DNA of 38,155 nt from Pseudoduganella ginsengisoli (GCF_009720865.1 NZ_WNLA01000035.1:1-38155); one strand, 5' to 3'; positions 7,295-15,301 are shown, counted from the stretch's first letter. The notes: generated by a model from the letters alone, not told the origin. Program-made: numbers and translations.

Positions 7295-8025
7295 AGCGCG
7301 CGTCCTTCGCGCCGGCGGCGCCACGTCGATACCCCGGTGATGCACACGGCCAGCCACCCCGCCCCTTCCAGCATGGCGCCGGCGATATCGGTTGGATAAT
7401 GCGCGCCCAGGTACATGCGGCTGGCCCCCACCAGCAACACCATTGCGGCGCAAGCCAGCACGGCCACTACCCGCGTATGCCGCTGCCGCGCCTGCATCAC
7501 CAGGTACGATGCCAGCAAACCATACAGCAAGGTGGCGGACGAGGTATGGCCGCTGGGAAAGCTGTACGTGGCCAGGTTCACCAGCGGATCATCAAAGGCC
7601 GGCCGCGCGCGCTGGAACAGGTGCTTGACGAGCACGTTCAACAGCATGCCTCCCGGTACCGACAGCAACAGCGCCAGCAGCCAGTACCGTTCGCGCCGGC
7701 GCCACAGCAGCCATGCCAGCGCGCCAGTGAGCACCACCATGCCCGCCACGCTGTGCGCATGTGTCAGCACCAGCATCAGCACGGTCAGCGCGCGCCAGTC
7801 CGGCGACGACGCATAGCCGTGCAGCCAGTGCGATACCTGGGCATCGAACGCGGCCAGCCCGCTCAGCCGCACGACGTCGCCGGCCAGCCCGGCAAACAAA
7901 ACCGCCGCGATGGCGATAATCAATACGCCGGCAGTCAGGTGCAGGCCGAATTCCGTATCCGGGGCCAGGCGGGCTTCAATGAAACGCAGTACGCGGGAGT
8001 GGGCGCGGGTAGTCAAGGCAATCAA
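7291..8025 (-). CDS. PAP2-superfamily membrane phosphatase
   Basis: The product is 244 aa with five or six hydrophobic spans. The three motifs of the acid-phosphatase superfamily are intact: KHLFQRARP, PSGH, and SRMYLGAHYPTD. Likely substrates are phosphatidate or undecaprenyl pyrophosphate, hydrolysed on the periplasmic face. The TTG at 8025 overlaps the stop of the preceding catalase-family gene as TTGA, implying translational coupling; the ribosome-binding site is weak. A second in-frame TTG three codons later is an alternative start. Confidence 0.88.
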   Translation of the reverse strand: MIALTTRAHSRVLRFIEARLAPDTEFGLHLTAGVLIIAIAAVLFAGLAGDVVRLSGLAAFDAQVSHWLHGYASSPDWRALTVLMLVLTHAHSVAGMVVLTGALAWLLWRRRERYWLLALLLSVPGGMLLNVLVKHLFQRARPAFDDPLVNLATYSFPSGHTSSATLLYGLLASYLVMQARQRHTRVVAVLACAAMVLLVGASRMYLGAHYPTDIAGAMLEGAGWLAVCITGVSTWRRRREGRAL

Positions 8026-8741
8026 TTCGGCGCTGATGGCGCTGCGGTGTTATAAGGTTCCGACATGTTACCGGCGCCATAGCCGCTGCGGAAGCGCGCG
8101 GACGCGCCATAGCCGTCGCGCTGCGCGCGCACGATGGCGCCCATCGGGCGGTGTTCATCGACGCATTGCCACGGGCTGAACGTGACGGCGCCCTCCGCCG
8201 CGCGCGCCAGCATGCTGCTCCATGCGGGCTGTGGACGGGCGATGATGCGGGCCACGGGCACATAGTGGCTGGCGTCTTCCAGCCAGCCAAAGCCGCCATA
8301 TTCCAGGCACACGCGCAATTCCCATTCCGCGCCATGGCGGGCAAAGTGTTCGATGAACGCGTCGCGCAAGCCCTGCGGGCCTGGCAAGCGCCGCGGCGCC
8401 TGGCCCCGCGACGCCGACACGGCGCACAATTGCGCCACATGGTCGCCGTAATGAATGCGCGCCTGGCTGAAATACGTTTCGCCCAGCAAGCGCCGGTCCG
8501 GCGCGCCGCCCATGACGAAGTCCTGCTCTGCCATGCGTCCGCCGTCCGGCACGGTGACTTTGACGGCCATGCCGCGCAGCAGCGGCGCGGACGACAGCCG
8601 CACGACAGCCGGATAGCACGCCGCCTTGCTGAAGATGCCTTGCGCCAGCGACGGGGGTAAATGGTCCAGCACACGCAATTCCGCTTGCAGCAAGCCGTGG
8701 CTGGTGAATTCGTCGAATGAATAGTGTGATGTGTCGCTCAT
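8022..8741 (-). CDS. Catalase-family (heme-dependent, SrpA-like) protein
   Basis: The product is 239 aa, shorter than typical monofunctional catalases (about 480) and than the small catalase-like proteins (about 330). Recognisable segments are SHGLLQAELRVL, the RLSSAP...RGMAVKV..QDFVMGG core, TYFSQARIHYGDHVAQ, and a C-terminal FSPWQCVDEHRPMGAIVRA..DGYGASARFR segment holding the region of the proximal tyrosine. ATG at 8741 has AAGGAAAG upstream. It is the first gene of the PAP2/lipid-kinase/phosphoesterase operon, which suggests lipid-peroxide handling, but catalase activity is not certain given the reduced size. Confidence 0.72.
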   Translation of the reverse strand: MSDTSHYSFDEFTSHGLLQAELRVLDHLPPSLAQGIFSKAACYPAVVRLSSAPLLRGMAVKVTVPDGGRMAEQDFVMGGAPDRRLLGETYFSQARIHYGDHVAQLCAVSASRGQAPRRLPGPQGLRDAFIEHFARHGAEWELRVCLEYGGFGWLEDASHYVPVARIIARPQPAWSSMLARAAEGAVTFSPWQCVDEHRPMGAIVRAQRDGYGASARFRSGYGAGNMSEPYNTAAPSAPN

Positions 8742-8861
8742 GATGACTTTCCTTTTCCATGCGCGATTGTCGTCTGCGTGGCGGTCGGCGTCGGTATGCC
8801 AGCGCACATAAAACTGTTCAAAAAAACAACAGATGACAAAATTTACTGATTTTTCATACAG

Positions 8862-8881
8862 TACTGTGTTTTCAAACAGTA
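8862..8881. promoter_or_regulatory. LexA-like SOS box
   Basis: TACTGTGTTTTCAAACAGTA has perfect 6-bp arms around an 8-bp spacer and matches all fixed bases of the E. coli SOS-box pattern TACTGT-N8-ACAGTA. It lies in an unusually AT-rich stretch between the catalase-family operon and the 76-aa gene, just upstream of an extended -10 element (TG-A-TACAGT, 8886-8894) reading right, so it would cover the -35 position. Two more ACAGT half-sites flank it (8858 and 8890). Confidence 0.6.
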
Positions 8882-8967
8882 GTTGTGATACAGTGTTATC
8901 CATTGCAGCACACAACACACAACAGATAACACGCACTCATCATTCACCTCATTACGAAGGAATAGCA

Positions 8968-9198
8968 ATGACTACCATGAATAGCAGCTTCGGCTCCCGT
9001 TTTGGCCTGGAATATGCCCCGACTTCTTTCCTGGCGCGCTTTGGCCGCCGCGAGGTGCTGGTATGCCGTGACTTCCGCAAGCGTTTTTATGCCGTCAACC
9101 CGCTGATCGAATGCGATACCGGTGTCCAGCAAGGCCACGTGGAAATCCTGCTGCTGCGCCGCTGGCTGCTGATCTTGTCGAAGGCATCGATGCACTGA
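8968..9198 (+). CDS. Hypothetical protein (76 aa), possibly SOS-controlled
   Basis: The ATG at 8968 has GAAGGA about 6 nt upstream. The product is basic, with an arginine/aromatic-rich centre (FLARFGRREVLVCRDFRKRFYAV) and a hydrophobic helix near the end (VEILLLRRWLLILSK). I do not recognise a family. It follows the LexA-like box and extended -10 element by a leader of about 65 nt. It ends 3 nt before the convergent LysR stop. Its small size, basic charge and possible SOS control are the only functional hints. Confidence 0.6.
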   Translation: MTTMNSSFGSRFGLEYAPTSFLARFGRREVLVCRDFRKRFYAVNPLIECDTGVQQGHVEILLLRRWLLILSKASMH

Positions 9199-9201
9199 TT
9201 G

Positions 9202-10110
9202 TCACAGCTGCTGGTATTGCTCGCGTAAAAAGTCGCGCAGCAGCAGCACGGTCGGCGTCACTTGCGCCCGGTGCATGCACACGAGGTGCAATGGCGTCGG
9301 CTCCCCCAGCCACTCCGGTAACAGAATTTGCAGGCGGCCATGGCGCAAATCATCGGCCAGGTCCATGCGTGATTTGTACACGATGCCCTGCCCTGCGACG
9401 GCCCAGCGCCGCACCAGGTCGGCATCATCGGCACAGCGGTTGCCTTGCACTAGCAGCGTGACCGGCTTGCCGTCCCCGCTGCCATCAGGCGGGTAAAACG
9501 TCCAGCGGTTGTGGACCACGTCTTCCAGCACATAGCACAGGCAGTTGTGGCGGACCAGGTCCGCCAGCGACGCGGGTTTGCCATGCTTGCGCACATACTC
9601 GGGCGAAGCCGCCAGCGCGCGCCGGTTATCGGGCGCGATCGGCATCGCCACCATGGTGGAATCGTCTTGCCGCCCATAGCGCAGCGCCAGGTCCACCGGC
9701 TGGCGGAACATGTCCGCCTGGCGGTCGCTGACGCTCAACTGGTATTGCACGTTCGGATACTGGGCCTGGAATTTATCGAGCCAGTACAGCAAGGTATTGC
9801 GGCCCAGGTCGGACGGCATGGCGATGCGCAGCAAGCCGCCCGGCGTTTCCTTGCGCTGCACCAGCTTGTCGTGCCCTTCCTTCAATTGCCGCAGCGCTTC
9901 GCGCGCATGCAGCAAATATTGCTCGCCCTCATCTGTCAGCCGCAGCGAACGCGTGGTGCGGACAACTAAACGCAAACCCAGCGTGCCTTCCAGCCGTTTC
10001 AAGGCAGCCGAAGCCAGTGCCGGCGACATTTCCAGCGTGCGCGCTGCCGCCGACAAACTGCCTTCGTCTGCTGTCCGCACGAACACGGATAAATCATCGA
10101 ATCGCAGCAA
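9202..10110 (-). CDS. LysR-family transcriptional regulator
   Basis: The product is 302 aa. An N-terminal winged HTH (about residues 1-60; FDDLSVFVRTADEGSLSAAARTLEMSPA pattern) is followed by a periplasmic-binding-protein-like effector domain (about 90-300), with the subtype features of CrgA/PA2877-like regulators. The start must be TTG at 10110: no ATG is in frame nearby and AAGGA sits upstream. It is divergent from the oxidoreductase gene across 102 bp, the classical LysR arrangement, so that gene is the likely target. The effector is unknown. Confidence 0.92.
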   Translation of the reverse strand: MLRFDDLSVFVRTADEGSLSAAARTLEMSPALASAALKRLEGTLGLRLVVRTTRSLRLTDEGEQYLLHAREALRQLKEGHDKLVQRKETPGGLLRIAMPSDLGRNTLLYWLDKFQAQYPNVQYQLSVSDRQADMFRQPVDLALRYGRQDDSTMVAMPIAPDNRRALAASPEYVRKHGKPASLADLVRHNCLCYVLEDVVHNRWTFYPPDGSGDGKPVTLLVQGNRCADDADLVRRWAVAGQGIVYKSRMDLADDLRHGRLQILLPEWLGEPTPLHLVCMHRAQVTPTVLLLRDFLREQYQQL

Positions 10111-10111
10111 T

Positions 10112-10130
10112 TTTCAAAAATCCTTTGAAA
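10112..10130. promoter_or_regulatory. Inverted repeat TTTCAAA-N5-TTTGAAA
   Basis: A perfect 7-bp inverted repeat with a 5-bp centre lies immediately upstream of the LysR start codon and covers its ribosome-binding site. It is a plausible autoregulatory site or a hairpin limiting LysR translation. LysR sites usually contain T-N11-A, which this dyad also fits. Confidence 0.45.
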
Positions 10131-10212
10131 GTGTTTCTATGAAGGCAGTCTTTTTCTGCACTTCGAAATAAATGATGATACTCCCATCGCAAACACACTG
10201 AGGAGTCACCCC

Positions 10213-11226
10213 ATGAAAGCCATTGCTTACCACGCCAGCCTGCCCATCGAACATGCCGATGCCCTGGTCGATATCGAATTGCCGGCGCCACAAGTGTCCG
10301 GCCGCGACTTGCTGGTGGAAGTCAAAGCCGTTTCCGTCAACCCGGTCGATACGAAAATCCGCCGCAACGTCGCGCCTGCCGAAGGCCAGGCCAAAGTGCT
10401 GGGCTGGGATGCGGCCGGCATCGTCAAAGCCGTGGGCCCGGACGTGACCCTGTTCAAGGCCGGCGATGAAGTATGGTATGCAGGCGACCTGACGCGTCCG
10501 GGCACCAACAGTGAATTGCACCTGGTGGATGAACGCATCGTCGGCCGCAAGCCGGCCAGCCTGGATTTCGGCAAAGCTGCCGCCTTGCCGCTGACTGCCA
10601 TCACCGCATGGGAAATGCTGTTCGACCGCTTGCAAGTGCCGCGCACGCCGGAACAGCGCGGTGAAGCCATCCTCATCATTGGTGCGGCGGGCGGCGTCGG
10701 CTCCATCCTCGTGCAACTGGCGCGCAAGCTGACAGGCTTGACCGTCATCGGCACGGCGTCGCGCAGCGACACGGCAGCGTGGGTGGAACAATTGGGTGCG
10801 CACTACGTCATCGACCACAGCAAACCATTGAATGAAGAAATCAAGCGCCTGGGCTTGCCGCCCGTAAAATACGTGGCTGCGCTGACGCACACGGACAAGC
10901 ACTTTGCCGCCATTGCCGACCTGATTGCGCCGCAAGGCAAGCTGGCGCTGATTGATGACCCGGAATCGCTGGATGTGCGCGCACTGAAATTAAAGAGCGT
11001 GTCGCTGCACTGGGAAATGATGTTCACGCGTTCGATGTACCAGACGGACGACATGGCGCAGCAGCATGCATTGCTCAATGATGTGGCCGCGCTGGTTGAT
11101 AGCGGCGTGCTGAAAACCACACTGGGCGAACGCTTTGGCGCCATCAACGCGGCGAATTTGAAGCGTGCGCATGCGCTGATTGAAAGCAACCGCGCCAAGG
11201 GCAAGATTGTGCTGGAAGGCTTCTAA
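10213..11226 (+). CDS. Zinc-type alcohol dehydrogenase-like/quinone oxidoreductase (MDR family)
   Basis: The product is 337 aa. A GroES-like N-terminal domain (about residues 25-125, VSVNPVDTKIRR and VLGWDAAGIV) is followed by a Rossmann domain with the nucleotide motif GAAGGVGSILVQLARK. The catalytic and structural zinc cysteines of true alcohol dehydrogenases are absent, as in zeta-crystallin-type NADPH:quinone reductases; it fits the adh_fam_1-type group. It would reduce quinones, enals or similar electrophiles with NADPH. GAGGAG precedes the ATG. The divergent LysR gene probably controls it. Its stop overlaps the convergent gene by 4 bp. Confidence 0.9.
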   Translation: MKAIAYHASLPIEHADALVDIELPAPQVSGRDLLVEVKAVSVNPVDTKIRRNVAPAEGQAKVLGWDAAGIVKAVGPDVTLFKAGDEVWYAGDLTRPGTNSELHLVDERIVGRKPASLDFGKAAALPLTAITAWEMLFDRLQVPRTPEQRGEAILIIGAAGGVGSILVQLARKLTGLTVIGTASRSDTAAWVEQLGAHYVIDHSKPLNEEIKRLGLPPVKYVAALTHTDKHFAAIADLIAPQGKLALIDDPESLDVRALKLKSVSLHWEMMFTRSMYQTDDMAQQHALLNDVAALVDSGVLKTTLGERFGAINAANLKRAHALIESNRAKGKIVLEGF

Positions 11227-11735
11227 GCGCCGCTCCCGCCATGTAATTCGCGCAGCAATGCCAGCGCCCGCTCATCATGTTCATGCAGCATGCTTTGCAA
11301 CGCGCTGGCCGTGTCATACGACTGGTTCAGCAGGGCGACGAAATTTTCCTGCAGCCGCATCAGGCGGCGCGAACTGTAACCGACGCCGTCAAACAGGCGC
11401 GTGACATCAACGCAAATGTCGCGCAAATCCGCCAGCGTACGTTTGGTGGCTTCGATATCGTCGCGCATGCCCATGCCGACATCAACCAGTTCGATTTCCG
11501 CGCCATCCCGCGTACACAGCCGGTGCATGGATTCATGCCACGCTTCAATCCGGGCGCCGATGCGGCGGATGCGGATAATCTTGGATTCCATTTCCCAGCA
11601 ATACTGGATGGAAAACAGCCAATATGGCAGACGCGCCAGCGCCGCCGGCACGCCAACGGCGGCAAGGCGCTGTTCCAGCTGCCGCAACTTCTGCAGCCGG
11701 TCCCAGATCGTCAAGTTGACGGGATGCGGTCGCAT
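11223..11735 (-). CDS. Hypothetical helical protein (170 aa)
   Basis: ATG at 11735 is preferred to one 39 nt upstream because GGAGAG lies about 7 nt before it. The product is almost all charged amphipathic helix (RLQKLRQLEQRL..., ATKRTLADLRDICVDVTRLFDGV, RRLMRLQENFVALLNQSYDTASALQSMLHEHDERALALL), suggesting a coiled-coil bundle. There is no signal peptide or membrane span, and I do not recognise a family. It lies downstream of the holin-like gene on the same strand (102 nt gap). Confidence 0.65.
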   Translation of the reverse strand: MRPHPVNLTIWDRLQKLRQLEQRLAAVGVPAALARLPYWLFSIQYCWEMESKIIRIRRIGARIEAWHESMHRLCTRDGAEIELVDVGMGMRDDIEATKRTLADLRDICVDVTRLFDGVGYSSRRLMRLQENFVALLNQSYDTASALQSMLHEHDERALALLRELHGGSGA

Positions 11736-11837
11736 GGGCACTCTCCACTGATGCGCAGCAAACGCGCGCAGCAAATCCAGTATAGCTGGCGCACGCCATC
11801 AATTGGCGCACAGCATGCGGCAACTCGTACGCAGCGG

Positions 11838-12215
11838 CTATTTCGCGGCGCCGGTTTTCTCCTGCACCATGGCCCGCAAACGCCGCATCCCTGCCGGCAC
11901 CAGCACTTGCGCCCCCAGCCCTAATGCCGCCGCCCCGGCCAGGCGCAGGAAATCGCCCACCGATTGCAGCCACGGGAAAAAGTGCAGCCCGGCCGCCGCC
12001 AGCACCGGTGCAAAAAAACCCGCCAGCAAGGCCGATCCCGCCACTGTCCCTGCCATCTTCAATAAGGACATCGCAGGCAAATACGTCAGCGACACCAGCC
12101 CGCCGATCAGCCCGGCCAGCAAGGCATCGTATTGCACGCCGAACAGCGAACCGCTCAGCGTAATGGTGCCGGCCGCAATCGCGATCGACGCAGTGGTAAC
12201 AGCGGGTTCTGGCAT
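11838..12215 (-). CDS. Holin-like small membrane protein (125 aa)
   Basis: The product has four or so hydrophobic, Gly/Ala-rich segments (about residues 8-35, 37-55, 57-75, 90-110) and a basic C-terminal tail (RRLRAMVQEKTGAAK), with a short polar N-terminus (MPEPAVTTAS). This resembles putative phage holins of the Burkholderiales, but holin families are defined weakly and another small membrane protein is possible. ATG at 12215 has AAAGGA upstream. It is divergent from a CI-like repressor with strong promoters between them, which supports phage ancestry. Confidence 0.5.
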   Translation of the reverse strand: MPEPAVTTASIAIAAGTITLSGSLFGVQYDALLAGLIGGLVSLTYLPAMSLLKMAGTVAGSALLAGFFAPVLAAAGLHFFPWLQSVGDFLRLAGAAALGLGAQVLVPAGMRRLRAMVQEKTGAAK

Positions 12216-12260
12216 GGGATTCCTTTCTGGGTGAGGGTCGGCAAGCTCTGCACTGTTGCC

Positions 12261-12289
12261 AATATATACAAGAATGAATACGGGATCAA
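12261..12289 (-). promoter_or_regulatory. Sigma70-type promoter of the holin-like gene
   Basis: Read leftwards: -35 TTGATC (12289-12284), 17-bp spacer, -10 TATATT (12266-12261). The predicted start is about 40 nt before the holin-like ATG. Confidence 0.6.
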
Positions 12290-12308
12290 TACACGTTTGA
12301 ATAATAAT

Positions 12309-12337
12309 TTGCGTCAAACTATGCATGGATGTATAGT
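12309..12337 (+). promoter_or_regulatory. Repressor promoter with overlapping operator-like dyad
   Basis: The -35 TTGCGT (12309-12314), 17-bp spacer and -10 TATAGT (12332-12337) put the start point at or next to the repressor ATG (12344), so the mRNA may be leaderless. The 18-bp imperfect dyad CTATGCATGGATGTATAG (12319-12336, 7 of 9 pairs) covers the -10, and GTTTGA/TCAAAC arms (12295-12300, 12314-12319) lie upstream. This fits autoregulation by the encoded repressor. Confidence 0.55.
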
Positions 12338-12343
12338 CCCAGC

Positions 12344-13045
12344 ATGGACATCTCTACGCGGCTCAATGAAGCCATGAAAGCAGCGGGATACGACTCGCAA
12401 AGTGCGCTGGCGCGTGCTTCCGGTATCCCTCAACCGACCATTAACCGCATCCTGAACGGGGTGGGCAAGAAAGGGCCGGAAACCCATACGCTGGCAGCGC
12501 TGGCGGTGGCGTGCCACGTGTCATTTGAATGGCTGCATGAAGGCACGGGACGGCGCGAGCGCCACGGCGCCCCCGCTACGGCGCCCCGCTTTACGCCGGT
12601 GGAAGTGGCGCGCGACGAGGACGACCGCTTTTACCGCATTGATAAAGTCAGGCTGCGGCTATCGGCAGGCATCAGTGGTTTTGCCGTCGAGCCGGAAACC
12701 CACGATGGCAGCACCATCAGCATCCCGCGCGACTGGGCCGACCGCAACGGCTATGACCCGCAATACCTGATCGGCATTACCGTCAAGGGCGAAAGTATGG
12801 AACCGTCGCTGTATGAAGATGACCTGGTCATCATCAACACGGCAGATACCCGGCTGGTTGACGGCCTCGTGTATGCCTTCAATTACGAAGGTGAACCCGT
12901 CGTCAAGCGGCTGGTGCGCGACGCGGGCCAGTGGTGGCTGACGTCCGACAACCCCGATCAGCGTAAATACCACCGCAAAGTGTGCCGGGGCGCTGACTGC
13001 ATCGTGATTGGCCGTGTCGTACGAAAAGAAAGTGACCGGATATAA
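12344..13045 (+). CDS. CI/LexA-like phage repressor (Xre HTH + S24 peptidase)
   Basis: The product is 233 aa. An N-terminal Xre HTH (about residues 3-66; SALARASGIPQPTINRILNG) is joined by a linker to an S24 peptidase domain (about 100-230). The Ser-Lys dyad is present: Ser151 in KGESMEPSL and Lys188 in VVKRL, and an Ala-Gly bond (108-109) stands where LexA/CI proteins cleave themselves. It could therefore respond to RecA-ssDNA during DNA damage. No ribosome-binding site precedes ATG 12344; with the predicted promoter the transcript would be leaderless, as for lambda cI. No other phage genes except the divergent holin-like gene are nearby. Confidence 0.85.
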   Translation: MDISTRLNEAMKAAGYDSQSALARASGIPQPTINRILNGVGKKGPETHTLAALAVACHVSFEWLHEGTGRRERHGAPATAPRFTPVEVARDEDDRFYRIDKVRLRLSAGISGFAVEPETHDGSTISIPRDWADRNGYDPQYLIGITVKGESMEPSLYEDDLVIINTADTRLVDGLVYAFNYEGEPVVKRLVRDAGQWWLTSDNPDQRKYHRKVCRGADCIVIGRVVRKESDRI

Positions 13046-13193
13046 CCGACAAACTGCCTTAAGGAAACTTGACTAAATTCAATTATTTTCCAGGCGTGCA
13101 TACAACACCTTTCCTCGTAATCCACGGCAATAGGGCATAGAATCAATTTAAAAGTCGTTCCTAAAATAAAGACATTACCGTTTGGGGGATCCC

Positions 13194-15209
13194 GTGGATA
13201 TTAACTCTGTTCTGGACAGGTTATTACTTTGGCAGAAATTCATCATATTGAGCGTCATCGCATTGGTGCTGGCAGGCATCCCTGCCACGCTGTATATGCG
13301 TGAAGCAGGCAAGACGCTCGACGCTGCGCTGGGCGAACAAGCCGGCTTGCAGCCTACCGCCACGATTTTGAAGGTGATCCAGCTGACACAGCAGCACCGC
13401 GGCTTGTCCGCACTGGTGCTGGGCGGCGTGGAAGGCGTCAAGGATAAGCGCGAAGCGAAGCAAAAAGAAGTTGACGAGGCTTACGAAAAATTCGATGCGC
13501 TGGTCAAAGACTTCAACAATAAAGCCATCGACGATGCGTGGGCCACGCCCAAGCGTGAGTGGCAGGATTTGCGCAACCGGATCAGCAGCGGCGCCATTAC
13601 CGTGCCGGAGAGCTATACGGCCCATACGGCGCTGATCCCCAAACTGCTGGTGGTCAATGACCTGACCAGCGACTTGTTCGGCCTGAGCCTGGATCCGGAC
13701 GTCGACACGTACCAGCTGATTCAATCCATGTATTACCAGCTGCCCTATCTGACGGAAGAAACGGGCAAGATGCGCGCAAAAGGCGCGGGGTTGCTGGCCA
13801 AGCATGAAGCAACGCTGGAAGACCGGCAAGTGCTGGCCGCCATCATCGGCCGGGTCAACGACCGTTTGACGCAAACCCATACTGCCTTGAATAAAGCCTT
13901 CGTTGCCAACCCGGCCCTGCGCGACAAGCTGGAAGCCCAGTGGCAAAGCGCCTATGACTTGACGAACAAAGTCATGCAGCTGGCCAACACGCATATCGTC
14001 CGTCCGGAAACGCTGGAATTCCCTGGCACCGAATATGTCGCGCAGACCACCGCCGCCATCGACGCGCAATTTGCCGTTAACCAGGCGGCCAGCCGCCAGC
14101 TGGAAATCATGTTGAATGACAAGGTCAGCGACTTGCGCAAGACGCGCTGGATCATGATAGGCGCCATGGCAGGCTTGATCGCGCTGGCCGGCTTGCTGGC
14201 GCGCCTGATCGCCCGCTCCGTCAGCATGCCGCTGCAGCAAGCCGTGCACATTTCCGAACGCATTGCGCAGGGCGATTTGACCGCCCAGATCGATACCGGC
14301 GGCAGCAGTGAAACCGCGCAATTGATGCGGGCGCTGAAAGCCATGAATGACAGCCTGGTCAGCATCGTCAGCAGCGTGCGCGGCAGTATTAACGCCATCG
14401 GCGAAGCGTCCAACGACATTTCCACCGGCAACGCCGATTTGTCGTCGCGGACGGAAGCACAGGCGTCCAATCTGGAAGAAACCGCCGCGTCGATGGAACA
14501 AATCACGGCCACTGTGCGCAACAGCGCCGAACATGCGCGCGAGGCGGACCAGCTGGTCGGCAGCGCCACGTCGGTGGCGGCGCGCGGCGGCCAGGTGGTG
14601 GCGCAAGTGGTCGACACCATGGGCGCCATCAATGACAGTTCGCGCCGCATTGTCGACATCATCAGCGTGATTGACGGCATTGCGTTCCAGACCAATATCC
14701 TGGCGCTGAATGCGGCAGTGGAAGCTGCCCGCGCCGGCGAACAGGGCCGGGGCTTTGCCGTGGTGGCGTCAGAAGTACGTTCGCTGGCCCAGCGCTCGGC
14801 GTCCGCCGCCAAGGAAATCAAGGAATTGATCACCGACAGCGTGCAAAAAGTCGAGGCAGGCAATGCGCTGGCCAGTGAAGCCGGTAAAGCCATGCATGAC
14901 GTCGTGGCCAGCGTGGAGCGCATTACCGGCATCATGGCGGGCATCATGATGGCGGCACAGGAACAAAGTACCGGCATCGAGCAAGTCAATCAGGCCATCA
15001 GCCAGATCGATGAAATGACACAGCAAAATGCCGCGCTGGTGGAACAGGCTGCCGCCGCATCGGAAAGTTTGCAGCAGCAGGCCGCGACCTTGCAGGATGC
15101 CGTGGCCGTATTTACGTTGCATGAACGCGACGCTGGCTATTCTTATCAAAGCCCGGCACAATTAACTCCACGAAAGCTTTCTCTCGTTTCCATTAACGGA
15201 ATTGCTTAA
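13194..15209 (+). CDS. Methyl-accepting chemotaxis protein
   Basis: The product is 671 aa. TM1 (about residues 12-35), a helical periplasmic sensor (about 36-315) with the QLTQQHRGLSALVLGG signature seen in nitrate-sensor-like (NIT) four-helix domains, TM2 (about 319-340), HAMP (about 341-393) and a full cytoplasmic signalling domain (about 400-650) with the conserved hairpin tip around FQTNILALNAAVEAARAGEQGRGFAVVASEVR. It would signal through CheW/CheA. There is no C-terminal NWETF-type CheR tether. GTG at 13194 has GGGGGAT upstream; a TTG 12 nt earlier overlaps that ribosome-binding site. The ligand is unknown. Confidence 0.92.
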   Translation: MDINSVLDRLLLWQKFIILSVIALVLAGIPATLYMREAGKTLDAALGEQAGLQPTATILKVIQLTQQHRGLSALVLGGVEGVKDKREAKQKEVDEAYEKFDALVKDFNNKAIDDAWATPKREWQDLRNRISSGAITVPESYTAHTALIPKLLVVNDLTSDLFGLSLDPDVDTYQLIQSMYYQLPYLTEETGKMRAKGAGLLAKHEATLEDRQVLAAIIGRVNDRLTQTHTALNKAFVANPALRDKLEAQWQSAYDLTNKVMQLANTHIVRPETLEFPGTEYVAQTTAAIDAQFAVNQAASRQLEIMLNDKVSDLRKTRWIMIGAMAGLIALAGLLARLIARSVSMPLQQAVHISERIAQGDLTAQIDTGGSSETAQLMRALKAMNDSLVSIVSSVRGSINAIGEASNDISTGNADLSSRTEAQASNLEETAASMEQITATVRNSAEHAREADQLVGSATSVAARGGQVVAQVVDTMGAINDSSRRIVDIISVIDGIAFQTNILALNAAVEAARAGEQGRGFAVVASEVRSLAQRSASAAKEIKELITDSVQKVEAGNALASEAGKAMHDVVASVERITGIMAGIMMAAQEQSTGIEQVNQAISQIDEMTQQNAALVEQAAAASESLQQQAATLQDAVAVFTLHERDAGYSYQSPAQLTPRKLSLVSINGIA

Positions 15210-15214
15210 TCCTG

Positions 15215-15248
15215 TGGGGATTTTGTTTGAAATAAAACAAAATCCCCA
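15215..15248. terminator. Perfect 14-bp hairpin after the chemoreceptor gene
   Basis: Arms TGGGGATTTTGTTT (15215-15228) and its exact complement (15235-15248) enclose a GAAATA loop. It starts 5 nt after the stop codon; the stem itself carries the T/A tracts. It is probably the transcription terminator. Confidence 0.75.
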
Positions 15249-15253
15249 TATTG

Positions 15254-15301
15254 TTTGATTTAAGACAAATCAAAGCGGTTTATAAATATTTCGTCTTAAA
15301 T
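15254..15301. repeat. Second hairpin and competing 9-bp inverted repeat
   Basis: TTTGATTT/AAATCAAA (15254-15261, 15267-15274) forms an 8-bp hairpin. Its centre, ATTTAAGAC (15258-15266), can instead pair with GTCTTAAAT (15293-15301). These AT-rich mutually exclusive structures lie upstream of the secreted PHP-protein gene and could be an operator or leader structure; the function is unknown. Confidence 0.45.

Noticed and set aside
8814..8834. Second LexA box (CTGT...ACAG near 8814)
   Set aside because: The spacing between the arms is 11 bp, not 8, so it does not fit the SOS-box geometry.
11838..13045. Complete prophage
   Set aside because: Only a repressor and one holin-like gene are visible; there are no integrase, structural or replication genes around them.
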